A stretch of DNA of 64,000 nucleotides from Fuscibacter oryzae (GTDB lineage: Bacteria; Pseudomonadota; Alphaproteobacteria; Rhodobacterales; Rhodobacteraceae): contig NZ_JAESVP010000004.1 in the NCBI RefSeq assembly GCF_016765795.1, positions 62,001 through 126,000 of the forward strand, read 5' to 3'. Every line of letters starts with the position of its first letter. Within the stretch, counting starts at the first letter, position 1. This document shows positions 43,100 to 51,795 of this stretch, in pieces. The position numbers and the translations under genes were made by a program. The notes under the pieces are model-generated. The model was not told where the DNA came from, made no database searches, and worked only from the letters and a program-made list of their open reading frames with translations.

Positions 43100-43353
43100 T
43101 GATGACGGACAAGCCCGCAGAAAAATCGGTTGCCGAGATGACGTTCGAAGAGGCGATGGCCGCGCTGGAATCGGTGGTGGGCCAGTTGGAGCGCGGGGAT
43201 GTGGCGCTGGAACAGTCGATTGCGCTGTATGAGCGGGGGGCGGCGCTGAAGGCGCATTGCGCCGCCAAGCTGAAATCGGCCGAAGAAAAGGTTGAATTGA
43301 TCCGCGTGCAGGAAGGCCGCGCCACCGGCACCACTCCGGCGGAGGGGCTGTGA
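43096..43353 (+). CDS. xseB: Exodeoxyribonuclease VII small subunit
   Basis: This 85-residue protein shows the complete XseB pattern: EMTFEEAMAALESVVGQLERGDVALEQSIALYERGAALKAHCAAKL. It joins XseA to form the single-strand-specific exonuclease VII. It overlaps the preceding gene by ATGA and the following ispA by GTGA, a common operon order (xseB-ispA-dxs) in proteobacteria. Three ATG codons in a row make the exact start uncertain by up to two residues. Confidence 0.95.
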   Translation: MMMTDKPAEKSVAEMTFEEAMAALESVVGQLERGDVALEQSIALYERGAALKAHCAAKLKSAEEKVELIRVQEGRATGTTPAEGL

Positions 43354-44219
43354 GCTTTAACGCGGTTCTATCTGCCGATGCGCTGGCCATTCAGGCGCGG
43401 CTGGATGCGGCCTTGGCCGGGCTGGACGATCAGCCGGTCATCCATGCCATGCGCTATGCCGTTCAGGGCGGCAAGCGGTTGCGCGGCTTTCTGGTGCTGG
43501 AAGGCGCGCGGATGCTGGGGGTTAGCGCGGATCGCGCCATCAGCGCTGCAGCGGCGGTCGAGGCGCTGCACGCCTATTCGCTGGTGCATGACGATCTGCC
43601 CTGCATGGACAATGACGACCTGCGGCGTGGTCTGCCCACCGTTCATGTGAAATGGGATGAGGCGACGGCAGTTCTGGCGGGCGACGCCTTGCAGACGCTG
43701 GCCTTTGACTTGCTGACCGATCCGGCGCTGGGCGAGGCGCAGGTGCGGATTGCGCTGGTGGCCGGGCTGGCGCGGGCCAGCGGGGCCCAGGGCATGGTGC
43801 TGGGGCAGGCGCTGGATATTGCCGCCGAAACCGCGCCCGTGCCACTGAATCTGCCGCAGATCACCCGGTTGCAGGCGGGCAAAACCGGCGCGCTGATCGG
43901 CTTTTCGGCCAAGGCGGGGGCTGTGCTTGCCGGGGCCGATCCGGCACCTTTGCGCGCCTATGCCGATGCTTTGGGTCTGGCATTCCAGATCTGGGATGAT
44001 GTGCTGGATGTCACCGGCGATGCTGCCAAGACCGGCAAGCGGGTGGGCAAGGATGCGGGGGCGGGCAAGGCCACCTTTGTCTCTCTCTTGGGACTGGACG
44101 GCGCCAAGGCGCGGGCCGCCGAACTGGTGACACAAGCCGAATCCGCTCTTTCCCTTTACGGGGCCGGGGCTGCGAACTTGATTGCAGCGGCGCGCTTCGC
44201 TATCTCGCGCGAAAGCTGA
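43350..44219 (+). CDS. ispA: Farnesyl diphosphate synthase
   Basis: This 289-residue polyprenyl synthase condenses isopentenyl diphosphate with allylic diphosphates to give farnesyl diphosphate. Both aspartate-rich motifs are present: SLVHDDLPCMDNDDLRRGLPT (first, about residue 82-102) and FQIWDDVLDVTGD (second), with the substrate-binding GGKRLRGFLVL. A GTG start overlaps the xseB stop. It lies just ahead of dxs, giving a small isoprenoid supply operon. Confidence 0.95.
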   Translation: MSFNAVLSADALAIQARLDAALAGLDDQPVIHAMRYAVQGGKRLRGFLVLEGARMLGVSADRAISAAAAVEALHAYSLVHDDLPCMDNDDLRRGLPTVHVKWDEATAVLAGDALQTLAFDLLTDPALGEAQVRIALVAGLARASGAQGMVLGQALDIAAETAPVPLNLPQITRLQAGKTGALIGFSAKAGAVLAGADPAPLRAYADALGLAFQIWDDVLDVTGDAAKTGKRVGKDAGAGKATFVSLLGLDGAKARAAELVTQAESALSLYGAGAANLIAAARFAISRES

Positions 44220-44228
44220 GGAGCCACG

Positions 44229-46142
44229 ATGGCCGACCTTCCCGCCACCCCGATTCTTGACCGCGTGAAATTGCCCGTCGACCTGAAGGGTCTGTCGGAC
44301 CGAGAGCTGCGGCAATTGGCCGATGAGCTGCGCGCCGAAACAATCAGCGCGGTATCGGTGACGGGGGGGCATCTGGGCGCGGGTCTGGGTGTGGTGGAAC
44401 TGACCGTGGCGCTGCATGCCATTTTCAACGCGCCGCGCGACAAGATCATCTGGGATGTGGGCCACCAGTGCTATCCGCATAAAATCCTTACCGGGCGGCG
44501 CGACCGCATCCGAACCTTGCGCACCGAAGGTGGCCTGTCGGGCTTCACCAAGCGCAGCGAAAGCCCCTATGACCCGTTCGGCGCTGCGCATTCCTCAACC
44601 TCTATCTCTGCCGCGCTGGGCTTTGCTGTGGCGGCCGATCTGGGGGGTGACCCCGGCGATGCGGTGGCGGTGATCGGCGACGGCTCGATGTCTGCGGGCA
44701 TGGCGTTCGAGGCGATGAACAACGCCGGCCATCTGAAAAAGCGGCTGTTCGTGGTGCTGAACGACAATGAAATGTCGATCGCCCCGCCGGTTGGGGCCTT
44801 TTCGGCCTACCTCAGCCGGATGTACGCGGGCGCGCCGTTTCACGACCTGAAATCGGCGGCGCGGGGCGTGGTGTCGCTGCTGCCCGGTCCGTTTCAGGAA
44901 GGGGCGCGGCGGGCCAAGGAAATGATCAAGGGTATGGCAGTGGGCGGCACCCTGTTCGAGGAGTTGGGCTTTACCTATGTCGGGCCGATTGACGGACATG
45001 ATCTGGACCAGTTGTTACCCGTGTTGCGCACCATCCACGCCCGGGCCACCGGGCCAATGCTGATCCATGTGCTGACCAAAAAGGGCAAGGGCTATGCGCC
45101 CGCCGAAAACTCCCCCGACCGGGGCCATGCGCGGGCCAAGTTTGATGTGGTGACGGGTGAGCAGAAAAAGGCCCCCTCGAACGCCCCCAGCTATACCCGC
45201 GTTTTCGCCGAAAGCCTTATCAAGGAAGCCGAGGCCGACCCCAGGATTGTCGCCATTACCGCCGCGATGCCCGATGGCACGGGGTTGGACCTGTTCGGCG
45301 CACGCTTCCCCAAGCGCACCTTTGACGTGGGGATAGCCGAGCAGCACGCCGTCACCTTCAGCGCCGGTCTGGCGGCTGGTGGGATGAAGCCTTTTTGCAC
45401 GATCTATTCCACCTTCCTGCAACGCGGTTACGATCAGGTCGTGCATGACGTGGCGATTCAGCGCCTGCCGGTGCGCTTTGCCATCGACCGGGCGGGGTTG
45501 GTCGGGGCCGATGGCGCGACCCATGCGGGCAGCTTTGACGTGGCCTTCCTTGCCAACCTGCCCGGCATGGTGGTGATGGCCGCGGCGGATGAGGCCGAGC
45601 TGGTCCACATGGTCGCCACCGCCGCCGCGCATGACGATGGACCCATTGCCTTCCGCTATCCCCGTGGCGAAGGCGTGGGGGTGGAAATGCCTGCACGCGG
45701 TGTGCCGCTGGAAATCGGCAAAGGCCGCATGATCCGCGAAGGCGGCCGGATAGCGCTTTTGTCCTTCGGCACCCGCCTGTCCGAAGTGTTGAAAGCGGCC
45801 GAGGCGCTGGCGGCCCGTGGCATCACCCCCACCGTGGCCGATGCGCGGTTCGCCAAGCCGCTTGACCGCGACCTGATCCTGCAACTGGCCCGCACCCACG
45901 AGGCGCTGATCACGATTGAAGAGGGCGCGGTTGGCGGTTTCGGCAGCCATGTCGCCCAATTGCTGGCCCATGAGGGCGTGTTCGACCGTGGCCTGAAATA
46001 CCGCAGCATGGTGCTACCCGACTCCTTCATCGATCAGGCCAGCCCCGAGGCGATGTACCGCGTGGCCGGCATGGACGCCCCCCAGATCGAGGCGAAGGTG
46101 CTGGAGGTTCTGGGGGTTTCGGTGGTGGGGAAAAGGGCCTGA
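44229..46142 (+). CDS. dxs: 1-deoxy-D-xylulose-5-phosphate synthase
   Basis: This 637-residue thiamine-diphosphate enzyme condenses pyruvate and glyceraldehyde 3-phosphate, the first step of the non-mevalonate isoprenoid pathway. It has [18 protein letters not shown], the cofactor motif [33 protein letters not shown]-like [18 protein letters not shown] and [15 protein letters not shown]. Length and domain order are normal. It lies 9 bases after ispA. Downstream follow CCCTCTCCCC-type inverted repeats and a UbiH-family gene. Confidence 0.97.
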   Translation: MADLPATPILDRVKLPVDLKGLSDRELRQLADELRAETISAVSVTGGHLGAGLGVVELTVALHAIFNAPRDKIIWDVGHQCYPHKILTGRRDRIRTLRTEGGLSGFTKRSESPYDPFGAAHSSTSISAALGFAVAADLGGDPGDAVAVIGDGSMSAGMAFEAMNNAGHLKKRLFVVLNDNEMSIAPPVGAFSAYLSRMYAGAPFHDLKSAARGVVSLLPGPFQEGARRAKEMIKGMAVGGTLFEELGFTYVGPIDGHDLDQLLPVLRTIHARATGPMLIHVLTKKGKGYAPAENSPDRGHARAKFDVVTGEQKKAPSNAPSYTRVFAESLIKEAEADPRIVAITAAMPDGTGLDLFGARFPKRTFDVGIAEQHAVTFSAGLAAGGMKPFCTIYSTFLQRGYDQVVHDVAIQRLPVRFAIDRAGLVGADGATHAGSFDVAFLANLPGMVVMAAADEAELVHMVATAAAHDDGPIAFRYPRGEGVGVEMPARGVPLEIGKGRMIREGGRIALLSFGTRLSEVLKAAEALAARGITPTVADARFAKPLDRDLILQLARTHEALITIEEGAVGGFGSHVAQLLAHEGVFDRGLKYRSMVLPDSFIDQASPEAMYRVAGMDAPQIEAKVLEVLGVSVVGKRA

Positions 46143-46151
46143 AGGCCCCTG

Positions 46152-46234
46152 CCCCTAGGGGAGAGGGAATTTGTCCCGATGACCACCTATGCCCCGTTGG
46201 CCATCGCAGCCCCCTCTCCCCTCGGGGGAGAGGG
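46152..46234. repeat. CCCTCTCCCC/GGGGAGAGGG inverted-repeat element
   Basis: CCCCTAGGGG followed by AGAGGG (46152-46167) and a second hairpin, CCCTCTCCCC-TCG-GGGGAGAGGG (46212-46234), followed by TCGGGTGAGGGGG. The two parts can also pair with each other. Elements of this composition are dispersed intergenic repeats in many proteobacteria. It fills the gap between dxs and the hydroxylase gene and may end dxs transcription. Confidence 0.7.
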
Positions 46235-46306
46235 TCGGGTGAGGGGGTGAGGGGCGAGACAACCCGGCGCATGGACCTTTTCCATGTGTCGCGCCATACT
46301 CCCGCC

Positions 46307-47530
46307 ATGGAAAACGATGTCCTGATTGTCGGTGGTGGCTTGAACGGCCCCGCCCTTGCACTGGCCCTTGCGCAAGGCGGGCTGACTGTCACTGTGGTCG
46401 ATGCCCGGCCAGCGCCCGCGCGGGCCGAGGCGGGGTTTGACGGGCGGGCCTATGCGCTGGCCGTGGCCTCCAAACGGTTGCTTTCGGTTGTTGGTGTCTG
46501 GCCCCGACTGGCAGACAAGACCCAGCCGATCCTGAAGATCGTTGCCAGCGACGGGCGGGCTGGCGAAGGGCCAGCGCCGTTTTTCCTGACTTTTGACGCC
46601 GCCGAGATTGAAGAAGGCCCGATGGGCTTCATGGCGGAAGACAGGCACCTTTATGCGGCCTTCCTTGCCGCGATGGCCGAAGAGCCGCGCATCCGCCTGA
46701 TTTCGGGTCAGACGGTCGTGGCGCAACAGGTTGGTCCTGCGGGTGTAAGCGTCACCCTGGCCAATGGCGACAGCCTGACCGCCAGGGTTCTGGTGGGCTG
46801 TGATGGCCGCACCTCTGGCGTGGCGCAGCGCGCGGGCATAAGGCGGCAGGGCTGGGGCTATGGCCAGACGGCCTTGGTCGCGGCAGTGCATCACGAACAG
46901 GACCATCACGGTACTGCGCATCAGTTCTTCATGCCCTCTGGCCCTCTGGCCATTCTGCCGCTGCCGGGGGGGCATCATTCCTCGATCGTGTGGAGCGAAC
47001 AGGACGACACGGCAAAGGCGATTCAGGCGCTGGACGATGCCGCCTATCTGGAGATCTTGCGCCCGCGCTTTGGGGATTTCCTTGGCAAGATCGCACTGGC
47101 GGGGGACCGTTTCACTTATCCCTTGAACCTGACCCTGGCCGAGAAATTTGTAGTGCCCCGCATCGCGCTGGCGGGCGATGCGGCCCATGGGGTGCATCCG
47201 ATTGCCGGGCAGGGGCTGAATCTTGGATTGCGCGACGTGGGGGCCTTGGCGCAGGTGCTGGTAGAGGCGGCGCGGCGGGGCGAGGATATCGGCGCGATTG
47301 ACGTGCTGGAGCGGTATCAGACATGGCGGCGGTTCGATTCCACCTCGCTCGCCTTGGGGATGGATACCGTCAACCGGGTGTTTTCCAACGATAACCCGCT
47401 GTTGCGGTTGGGGCGCGATATCGGGCTGGCGGCGGTCAATGCGCTGCCCGGGCTGCGGCGCGGTTTCATCCGGCAGGCGGCCGGGCTGAAGGGCGATCTT
47501 CCGCGCCTGCTGGCGGGGCAACCAATCTAG
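46307..47530 (+). CDS. UbiH/UbiF/COQ6-family FAD-dependent hydroxylase
   Basis: This 407-residue flavoprotein monooxygenase has the FAD fold DVLIVGGGLNGPALALALAQGG at the N-terminus, the DG motif region LVGCDGRTSGVAQRAGI and the second FAD motif RIALAGDAAHGVHPIAGQGLNLGLRDVGAL. This is the pattern of ubiquinone-ring hydroxylases acting with O2 and NAD(P)H. Which ring position it modifies is not clear. The ATG at 46307 directly precedes the FAD fold; an ATG at 46271 is a possible longer start. Confidence 0.9.
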   Translation: MENDVLIVGGGLNGPALALALAQGGLTVTVVDARPAPARAEAGFDGRAYALAVASKRLLSVVGVWPRLADKTQPILKIVASDGRAGEGPAPFFLTFDAAEIEEGPMGFMAEDRHLYAAFLAAMAEEPRIRLISGQTVVAQQVGPAGVSVTLANGDSLTARVLVGCDGRTSGVAQRAGIRRQGWGYGQTALVAAVHHEQDHHGTAHQFFMPSGPLAILPLPGGHHSSIVWSEQDDTAKAIQALDDAAYLEILRPRFGDFLGKIALAGDRFTYPLNLTLAEKFVVPRIALAGDAAHGVHPIAGQGLNLGLRDVGALAQVLVEAARRGEDIGAIDVLERYQTWRRFDSTSLALGMDTVNRVFSNDNPLLRLGRDIGLAAVNALPGLRRGFIRQAAGLKGDLPRLLAGQPI

Positions 47531-47576
47531 CGGTGGGCGCTTGGAACCCATTCATGGCCGGTGTAGCCTGCGCCTC

Positions 47577-47960
47577 ATGGCCCAGACCCCCTTTGCCCCC
47601 GGACTGCATCTGCTGCTTGACCTATACGGCGCCACACATCTTGACGCGGTGGCAGAGTTGGAGTGCGTCTTGCGACGGGCAGCCGAACGTGCCGGTGCGA
47701 CGGTGATCGCCAGTCATTTCAAGCATTTCGGCGGCGGGGGCGGGGTGACTGGCCTCGTTCTGTTGGCCGAGTCCCACATCTCGATCCACACATGGCCCGA
47801 GATCGGCTTTGCCGCGGTTGATATCTTCATGTGCGGCGCGGCCCGCCCCGATCTGGCCTGGCAAGAGATCGAGGCCGCGCTAAAGCCAACCCGCACGCAC
47901 CTTTCCCGGATAGAGCGGGGCACCGATCACTTGAACCAGGCATCCCACCCGGCGCTGTAA
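47577..47960 (+). CDS. speD: S-adenosylmethionine decarboxylase proenzyme
   Basis: This 127-residue protein is the short bacterial (SpeH-type) AdoMet decarboxylase. The self-cleavage site is LAES-HISIHTWPE, with Glu65-Ser66 where the pyruvoyl group forms, followed by DIFMCG containing the catalytic cysteine. It makes decarboxylated AdoMet, the aminopropyl donor for spermidine synthesis. Its 3' end overlaps by 34 bases the 3' end of the convergent spermidine-synthase-like gene, so the two polyamine genes are tail-to-tail. No strong ribosome site precedes the ATG at 47577; an in-frame TTG at 47541 would lengthen it by 12 residues. Confidence 0.92.
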   Translation: MAQTPFAPGLHLLLDLYGATHLDAVAELECVLRRAAERAGATVIASHFKHFGGGGGVTGLVLLAESHISIHTWPEIGFAAVDIFMCGAARPDLAWQEIEAALKPTRTHLSRIERGTDHLNQASHPAL

Positions 47961-49480
47961 TATCCCACCAGCGCATGGGATTGCAGCCGGTTCACATCAG
48001 CGGGCATATCCGCCTCGTCTGGCCCAAAAACCTGTGCCGCGCGCCAGACCTCGGGCGTGGCATAGCGCAGGCCATCCGGCAGATGAATGTCGCGCGGGGT
48101 CAGTGGGTGGGCTGCAACCAGCGTAAACCCCCAATCGCCAAAGCTGGGCACATAGACATGATAGGGCAGCACCCACAGCCTGCCGCCGGGCACAAATGGA
48201 TTGCGCGTCGCCTGCAAGGTGTGAACCACCGACCAATAGCCCTGCCGCGCGAACAGCGGAGAGCCGGATTGCACCACCATCACCCCGGTCGCCGACAGCC
48301 GCTCTGCCAGCATGGCATAGAATTCCTGAGTATAAAGCTTGGACAGCGCAATCGACTTTGGGTCCGGCAGATCAACGATGATCACATCGTAACTGTCGCG
48401 GTTTTCTGCCGCAAAGGCCCAGGCATCGCCCGTCACCACCGTCATGCGCGGGTCGTTCAGCGATCCTGCGTTCAGCGCCACAAGATCGGCATGGCTGCGA
48501 AACAGCCCCGTCACGGCCCCATCCAGATCGACCAGTGTAACCGCCGCCACATCGGCGCTGCGAAACACCTCGCGCGCGGCCAGCCCGTCACCACCGCCCA
48601 GGATCAGCACCTTTTGCCGACGGGGGGCCAGCGCCATCGCCGGTTGCACCAGCATCTCGTGATAGCGGTATTCGTCCTGACTATCGAACTGGATCGAGGC
48701 ATCCAGAAAGAACCGGGTCCGGCCCTGAAACCGCGTCAGGGTCAGGTGCTGATAGGGGCTGTCTTGTGACAGGATCACCTCATCCTCGAAGAGGCTGGCC
48801 TCAACCACCGACACCATCCGTTCCGATTGCACCAGAAAAACCGACAGGGCGCACAGCGCCACGGCCCAGACCACCACCAACCCGCGCGAGACCTGCGCCC
48901 GAAACAGCCAAAGTGAGATACCCGCGACCAGCAGGTTCAGCACCCCGAACGAAAGCGAGGCCGACATCAACCCCAGATGCGGCACGATCAACAATGGAAA
49001 CGCAACCGAGGCCGCAAGCGCACCAACGTAATCGACACTCAGCACATTCTCGAACCGGAAGGCCGCCGCGCCCACCTCTTTCAGAACGCGGGCAATCAGC
49101 GGAATTTCCATCCCGCACAGAATGCCGGTCAGAACCAGAAACAGATACAGCGGCAGTTCAACCTCGCCCATCCAGGCATAGGCAAAGAACATGACGGGCG
49201 CCATGCAGCCGCCGATCACCCCCAGCGCGATCTGTGCCCAGACAAAACCGCTGACCGCGCGGTCCACAAAGCGCGTGACCCAGGCCCCCAGCCCCATCGA
49301 GGCCAGAAACACCCCGATGACCAAGGAAAACTGCCGCACGCTGTCGCCCAGCAGATAGCTGGACAGGGTGGCCGCGACCAATTCGTAAACCATTCCCGCC
49401 GCCGCCACGAGGAAGGTGGCGGCCAGCAGCCAGATCTCGCGCCCGCGCCCGTGGGGTGGGCCATCGTCCAAAGGCGTCAT
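47927..49480 (-). CDS. speE: Membrane-anchored spermidine synthase-like protein
   Basis: This 517-residue protein has an N-terminal membrane domain of about seven hydrophobic segments (first IWLLAATFLVAAAGMVYELVA, then FSLVIGVFLASMGLGAWV) and, from about residue 230, a spermidine-synthase-like domain with ILGGGDGLAAREV, TLVDLDGAV, VTGDAWAFA and DVIIVDLPDP, the aminopropyltransferase motifs. It should transfer an aminopropyl group at the inner membrane surface. The start at 49480 overlaps the DUF350 gene by ATGA. It is the last gene of an operon with DUF350 and DUF4178 proteins, and speD faces it. Confidence 0.9.
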   Translation of the reverse strand: MTPLDDGPPHGRGREIWLLAATFLVAAAGMVYELVAATLSSYLLGDSVRQFSLVIGVFLASMGLGAWVTRFVDRAVSGFVWAQIALGVIGGCMAPVMFFAYAWMGEVELPLYLFLVLTGILCGMEIPLIARVLKEVGAAAFRFENVLSVDYVGALAASVAFPLLIVPHLGLMSASLSFGVLNLLVAGISLWLFRAQVSRGLVVVWAVALCALSVFLVQSERMVSVVEASLFEDEVILSQDSPYQHLTLTRFQGRTRFFLDASIQFDSQDEYRYHEMLVQPAMALAPRRQKVLILGGGDGLAAREVFRSADVAAVTLVDLDGAVTGLFRSHADLVALNAGSLNDPRMTVVTGDAWAFAAENRDSYDVIIVDLPDPKSIALSKLYTQEFYAMLAERLSATGVMVVQSGSPLFARQGYWSVVHTLQATRNPFVPGGRLWVLPYHVYVPSFGDWGFTLVAAHPLTPRDIHLPDGLRYATPEVWRAAQVFGPDEADMPADVNRLQSHALVGYYSAGWDAWFK

Positions 49481-49701
49481 GAATGCAGGACAGCCGCGAT
49501 GATGATGGCCAGCGACACAAAGACCGATCCGATCAGCACGGCAAGGGCGGTGTTCTGATCCTGCTCGATCTCTCGCACCACCGGAAAGGGCGCGATCTTG
49601 GTGATCAGCCACCAGCACAGGCCCATCAGGCCAACGCCAAGGGCGGTATAAAAGATCGTCGAGACGACCTCAGCAGGGTTGATAGCCGAAAACAGGGTCA
49701 T
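49477..49701 (-). CDS. DUF350 family membrane protein
   Basis: This 74-residue protein has two hydrophobic spans, EVVSTIFYTALGVGLMGLCWWLI and ALAVLIGSVFVSLAIIIAAVL, joined by a charged loop (TKIAPFPVVREIEQDQNT). It fits DUF350 (YjfL-like), but with one two-span unit where many members have two. The ATG at 49701 follows GAGGG by about 8 bases; an in-frame ATG at 49716 overlaps the previous small gene. It overlaps the spermidine synthase-like gene by ATGA. The function of DUF350 is not established; it recurs with polyamine and DUF4178 genes. Confidence 0.82.
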   Translation of the reverse strand: MTLFSAINPAEVVSTIFYTALGVGLMGLCWWLITKIAPFPVVREIEQDQNTALAVLIGSVFVSLAIIIAAVLHS

Positions 49702-49712
49702 GCCGTTTTCCC

Positions 49713-49874
49713 TCATTTGACGTTTGCGTTCTGAAATGTGTTGCCGCCGCTGCCAAGACGGATTGAGCGGTCGGTATCCAGGCTTTCGCCGCCGATGCCC
49801 ATATAGCCCAGATAGGCGGCCCCCGATGACACCAGCAAAGAGCTGACAACAAAGACCGTGCGAACAAGGTTCAA
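49713..49874 (-). CDS. Small membrane/exported protein, 53 residues, TTG start
   Basis: I found this gene by translating the gap between the DUF350 and DUF4178 genes. TTG at 49874 overlaps the DUF4178 stop (TTGA), a GGGGGAG ribosome site lies about 8 bases before it, and the frame ends with TGA 11 bases before the DUF350 start. The product has a basic/hydrophobic N-terminus (NLVRTVFVVSSLLVSSGAAYLGY), a single membrane span or signal peptide, and a polar, glycine-rich tail ending NTFQNANVK. The coupling on both sides is the same as between all other genes of this operon. I do not recognise a family. Confidence 0.7.
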   Translation of the reverse strand: MNLVRTVFVVSSLLVSSGAAYLGYMGIGGESLDTDRSIRLGSGGNTFQNANVK

Positions 49875-51196
49875 TCGTCATCTCCCCCAGCATCGGTGTC
49901 TTCGTCTTCCCAGTCCGATCCGCTCCATCGTTCTTTCTCGCGCAAAGAGCGGCGCAGGAAAAGGCCGCCGCCGATCAGCGCAAACAAGGTTGCCAAGCCC
50001 AGAGTGGGAAAGGCGGTCGCCGCCCCGGCGCGGGCGCTGACGGTCAGGGGCGGCGGCGGCATGGTTGCGGTGGTTTCCCCGATGCCACGCTCTGGCAGGT
50101 CAATCTCCATCATATAGCGGCCGGGCTCTTCGGGGCGAAACCGCAACTGGCTGCCCTCGTAACTTTCGGTCCAGCTTCCATCGCTGTCATGGCCGGAAAA
50201 CCGGCCCAGTTCCCGCCCGATCTGAAACATCGGCTGGTCGTCGGGGTCACTGACCGTCACCTCCAGCCAGGCCCAGGTGTTATCATTCAGATCGCCGCGA
50301 AAGTTCACGACCGTCAATCGCCCCGCCTGATCAACCTCCAGCGGCAGTTCAACGGGCAACTGGGCCGCCGAAAGGCGGGTTGGTGGCAGGATCTGATGGC
50401 CTGACATGCTGGCGAAAACCGCGCTTAGCAGCAGGCCAAGCCCGGCAAAGGCTGCTGCTGCTGCGATCAGAAACCGCTCGTTCGGGGGTTCGCCAATGGT
50501 CTCAAGGGGGTGGCGCCCAAGTGCGCGCACTGGAGCGGCAGCAAATCCGAACGATTGCCACAGCGCGGTCTGCGGCGGCAGAACCGTGCGCTCCACCTCG
50601 CGCTCTGCCCCGGTTTCGGTGAACGACAGCATCGCGTCACTGCCAAGCAGGGTGATGGTGGTGGCGCGGTCGCCGATATGGGGCCGCCAGGTGAACTCTC
50701 CTTCGGCAAAGGTGATCCGCGCCTTTGACGTTTCGTAATAGGCATAGCTTTGCCCTGCCAAGCGGACCTGCGGGCGGCTGGTTGAGGTTTCGACCGCGAT
50801 CTCGCTGACCCAGCCCGGCTGCGTGCCCTGACGCCAGCGGCGGGTCAGGAACAGGCGTCTCGCTTCCAGCGTCAGCCAGGAATAGCCGTGGGTTGGCGAA
50901 TAGATCAGATGGTCGGTCCAGTCCCAGCTTTTGCCATCCGCCTCTTCGCGCCAGCCCAGAATGCCGATAATCTGATGGTCAACGCCCAGAACCTTGCCGC
51001 TGTCACCAATTTTAAGCGGTGTCTCCGGGCGCGGCATTTCGGCAAATTTGCTAAGGACGCGATACCCTGCGACGGCATCAAGCTCGGAACTGCAATAGCC
51101 GCAGATCTGGCTGACCACCCGGCCACCGCCCAGCACATTCAGCCCCGCCCCGCAGTTGGGGCAGCTTATGGCGGCAGGGGAACTGGCGGATTTCAT
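49871..51196 (-). CDS. DUF4178 protein with zinc ribbon and two membrane spans
   Basis: This 441-residue protein starts with a zinc ribbon (ISCPNCGAG...QICGYCSSE, about residues 10-38), then a DUF4178-type beta-rich domain (LKIGDSGKVLGVDHQIIGILGWREE...YSWLTLEARRLF, about 60-200), a membrane span near residues 242-265 (FLIAAAAAFAGLGLLLSAVF), an outside beta-domain of about 130 residues and a second span (FPTLGLATLFALIGGGLFL) before a short acidic tail rich in Asp and Glu. The function of DUF4178 is unknown. It overlaps the second DUF4178 gene upstream and the 53-residue gene downstream, in an operon with DUF350 and a spermidine synthase-like enzyme. Confidence 0.82.
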   Translation of the reverse strand: MKSASSPAAISCPNCGAGLNVLGGGRVVSQICGYCSSELDAVAGYRVLSKFAEMPRPETPLKIGDSGKVLGVDHQIIGILGWREEADGKSWDWTDHLIYSPTHGYSWLTLEARRLFLTRRWRQGTQPGWVSEIAVETSTSRPQVRLAGQSYAYYETSKARITFAEGEFTWRPHIGDRATTITLLGSDAMLSFTETGAEREVERTVLPPQTALWQSFGFAAAPVRALGRHPLETIGEPPNERFLIAAAAAFAGLGLLLSAVFASMSGHQILPPTRLSAAQLPVELPLEVDQAGRLTVVNFRGDLNDNTWAWLEVTVSDPDDQPMFQIGRELGRFSGHDSDGSWTESYEGSQLRFRPEEPGRYMMEIDLPERGIGETTATMPPPPLTVSARAGAATAFPTLGLATLFALIGGGLFLRRSLREKERWSGSDWEDEDTDAGGDDD

Positions 51197-51795
51197 GCCA
51201 CCGTCACCTCGAACGGATCAACCCAGGTGCCCAGAAACCACGTCCAACTGTCAGGGCCACTTTCGCCCGACAGCAAGCTGCCGTCATTACCCGTGCAATT
51301 GACAAACCGATAGCGGTCCCCGACCCGCAGGATTTCCGGGAAAGACCCTGCAAGTGCCACGCATTCGGCCTCTTCCACCTCGGTCACGCTGAACCAGCGG
51401 CCGTCGGCGCCAACCTCTGCACCCAATGTTTCGGCTGGGGCGGTCTTGGGTGCGTCGGTGGCTGACAACGGGCGCTGAATCACGACATCGCCTTCGTCAA
51501 CCGAGATCCAGACCCCACCGTCTTGGGTTTCGGCCCAGAATTCATCCCACTCTCCCCGGCCATAGCTGAACCGGGCCTGTCCGCGTGGAAAATAGGTCTG
51601 CCCGCCAATCGTGACGCTTTGGCCCAATCGGATCAGTTGCGCCGTATCGTGCATCACTCCCGCCTGACCGGCCAGCACGAACTGATCGTCCTGCAAAAAT
51701 GATGTGGTGCCGCAATGCACGCAACTGACCATTTTAAGGGCCTTGAGCCTTGGTCCAAGGCCCGCACCGCATTTTGGACAGTTCATCTCGGTCAT
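51193..51795 (-). CDS. DUF4178 protein with N-terminal zinc ribbon
   Basis: This roughly 200-residue soluble protein has a zinc ribbon with two CxxC pairs (NCPKCGAG and SCVHCGTT, first 35 residues) followed by one DUF4178-like domain (LIRLGQSVTIGGQTYFPRGQARFSYGRGEWDEFWAE, then GGVWISVDEGDVVIQRP). It is the first gene of the leftward operon and overlaps the larger DUF4178 gene by ATGA. The start is uncertain: ATG at 51795 and 51786 both lack a clear ribosome site. No function is established for the domain; a regulatory or scaffold role on the membrane complex is a guess. Confidence 0.8.
   Translation of the reverse strand: MTEMNCPKCGAGLGPRLKALKMVSCVHCGTTSFLQDDQFVLAGQAGVMHDTAQLIRLGQSVTIGGQTYFPRGQARFSYGRGEWDEFWAETQDGGVWISVDEGDVVIQRPLSATDAPKTAPAETLGAEVGADGRWFSVTEVEEAECVALAGSFPEILRVGDRYRFVNCTGNDGSLLSGESGPDSWTWFLGTWVDPFEVTVA

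Noticed and set aside
46152-46234. CRISPR-like repeats
   Set aside because: The repeats are inverted hairpin units without regular spacers or cas genes; they fit dispersed REP-like elements.
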